A program made the translations under genes and the position numbers. Positions 63,261 to 64,000 of a stretch of 64,000 bases of DNA are shown piece after piece; positions within the stretch are counted from its first letter, which is position 1, and the number at the start of each line of letters is the position of its first letter. Below the pieces are notes generated by a model. That model worked only from the letters and a program-made list of their open reading frames with translations. It did not search any database and was not told where the DNA came from. Location: positions 744,001 to 808,000 of the forward strand of contig NZ_CP048272.1 in assembly GCF_019469425.1 (NCBI RefSeq), written 5' to 3'. Source of the stretch: Bifidobacterium asteroides (GTDB lineage: Bacteria > Actinomycetota > Actinomycetes > Actinomycetales > Bifidobacteriaceae).

Positions 63261-63332
63261 CTGTCAAGGGCCTATTTACCCTTGTTTGACGGGTCTGGGG
63301 GCCCTAGACAGCCGCCAGCTATGGCGCACCCT

Positions 63333-63353
63333 CATATATGCGGCGCTTATTTG
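63333..63353 (+). promoter_or_regulatory. Mirrored regulatory element, right copy
   Basis: CATATA-N6-GCTTATTTG, inverse of the left copy, 106 bases before the transporter start and pointing toward it. Likely a shared regulator site or matched promoter core. Confidence 0.55.
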
Positions 63354-63459
63354 TAGCCTCTGTCGCCTGCCGCATAGCATAAGTCCACATGAGCATGCCG
63401 ACGAGGAGGCCGGCGGTTTCCGGGCAGATATACGCCGGATCATGAGCGAAGGAGCAATG

Positions 63460-64000
63460 ATGGGTGAAACAGTAAGAACGGGTGAGGGCAGGGGAGACCC
63501 CCAGGCAGGGGCTAGCCAGCCTTTCAATACGGGCCAACTGGTCAAGGCTCTCATCTGCGTGGCGGTAGGGCTGGTCATCTTCCTCATACCGCCTCCCAAG
63601 GGACTGACTCCCCAGGGCATGCATATGCTAGGAGTCTTTGTGGGCACCATCCTAGGGCTGATTCTGCAGCCTCTGCCCACATCAGCGGTGGCTATCATTG
63701 GCATGACCGTGGGGATGCTGACTGGTGCCCTGGACCCCAAGAAGGCAGCTTTCAACGGACTAGGCAGTGCCTCCATCTGGCTGATAGTGGCGGCCTTCTT
63801 CATTGCCCAGGGATTTGTCTCCACCGGACTGGGCCGGAGGATCGCTTTGGTCTTTCTTTCCCGATTGGGCAAGTCCAGTCTGGGCATAGCCTACGGGCTC
63901 TCGGCCGCCGACCTGGTCCTGGCTCCGGCCACTCCTTCAAACACGGCTCGTCTGGGCGGCATTCTTTTCCCGATCATCACCTCCATCAGCGACGTGCAGG
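63460..64000 (+). CDS. DASS-family (SLC13/CitT-like) dicarboxylate transporter, 3' end cut by window edge
   Basis: First 180 codons of a divalent anion:sodium symporter family protein. Hydrophobic helices begin at about residue 28 (LVKALICVAVGLVIFLIP), followed by a re-entrant segment with PATPSNTARLGGILFPI, the SNT signature of this family's sodium and carboxylate site. It probably carries malate or another dicarboxylate in exchange or with sodium, feeding the divergent malic/malolactic enzyme. The ATG at 63460 has AAGGAG five bases upstream; the ATG just before it is too close to that site. Confidence 0.88.
   Translation, partial: MGETVRTGEGRGDPQAGASQPFNTGQLVKALICVAVGLVIFLIPPPKGLTPQGMHMLGVFVGTILGLILQPLPTSAVAIIGMTVGMLTGALDPKKAAFNGLGSASIWLIVAAFFIAQGFVSTGLGRRIALVFLSRLGKSSLGIAYGLSAADLVLAPATPSNTARLGGILFPIITSISDVQ

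Larger units (their letters stand above)
63158..63459. other. Divergent control region of the malate locus
   Basis: 302 bases between divergent genes, with no coding signal. It contains two mirrored 21-base elements at 63240-63260 and 63333-63353, the likely LysR-controlled promoter sites. Confidence 0.65.

Overview
The window reads as a chromosomal segment of a Bifidobacterium (Bifidobacteriaceae, high-GC Actinobacteria). The grounds are the high-GC codon use, the actinobacterial division genes (SepF, YggT, DivIVA/Wag31, mraZ-led dcw cluster), the lexA / LysM suppressor / nrdR arrangement, a fructose-1,6-bisphosphate-type L-lactate dehydrogenase, and a tmRNA whose tag decodes as AKSNRTEFALAA. 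The carbohydrate genes (sucrose operon, GH127 beta-L-arabinofuranosidase) and the malate locus suit a plant-sugar-fed animal gut species. The species cannot be fixed from sequence reading alone.

Layout. 1-3586: sucrose operon on the minus strand (LacI regulator, two overlapping operators, LacY-type permease, GH32 hydrolase cut by the window edge). 3645-6859: thiamine-binding protein, glycyl-tRNA synthetase, tRNA-dihydrouridine synthase. 7091-11940: division block ftsZ-sepF-yggT-divIVA followed by lspA and an RluD-type pseudouridine synthase. 11984-15541: dnaE. 15624-21144: his operon hisD-hisC-hisB-unknown-hisH-hisA, then a glutamine synthetase. 22538-28148 (minus): methyltransferase, hrpA and a membrane-anchored extracytoplasmic protein, joined by 4-base overlaps. 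28284-31898: hflX, ldh, a cation diffusion facilitator. 31902-33910: SOS module, lexA divergent from a LysM division suppressor with three LexA boxes, then nrdR. 34056-36290: HelD-type helicase. 36568-51074: dcw cluster mraZ-rsmH-ftsL-ftsI-(degenerate Mur ligase)-murF-mraY-murD-ftsW-murG-murC-ftsQ. 51067-54828 (minus): GH127, an AraC regulator with no ordinary start codon, dtd. 55285-56850: divergent POT-like transporter. 56917-59850: eroded stretch holding an SMR transporter fragment, an orphan FtsX-type permease, large palindromes and a dead DinJ/YafQ-type toxin-antitoxin pair. 59851-60249: tmRNA (minus). 60362-64000: LysR regulator, malic/malolactic enzyme and a divergent DASS anion transporter cut by the window edge.

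How it fits together. Most of the window is core: wall synthesis and division, histidine and glutamine synthesis, translation and replication. Peripheral sugar and acid modules each pair an enzyme, a carrier and a local regulator. The usual link ftsQ-ftsZ is broken: ftsZ lies about 39 kb before the rest of the dcw cluster. The slot where murE is normally found holds a Mur-ligase-like protein without a P-loop. The least ordinary region is 51.6-59.8 kb, with the ACG-start AraC gene open back to the GH127 stop, a POT carrier lacking the ExxER proton motif, and gene remnants beside the tmRNA 3' end.
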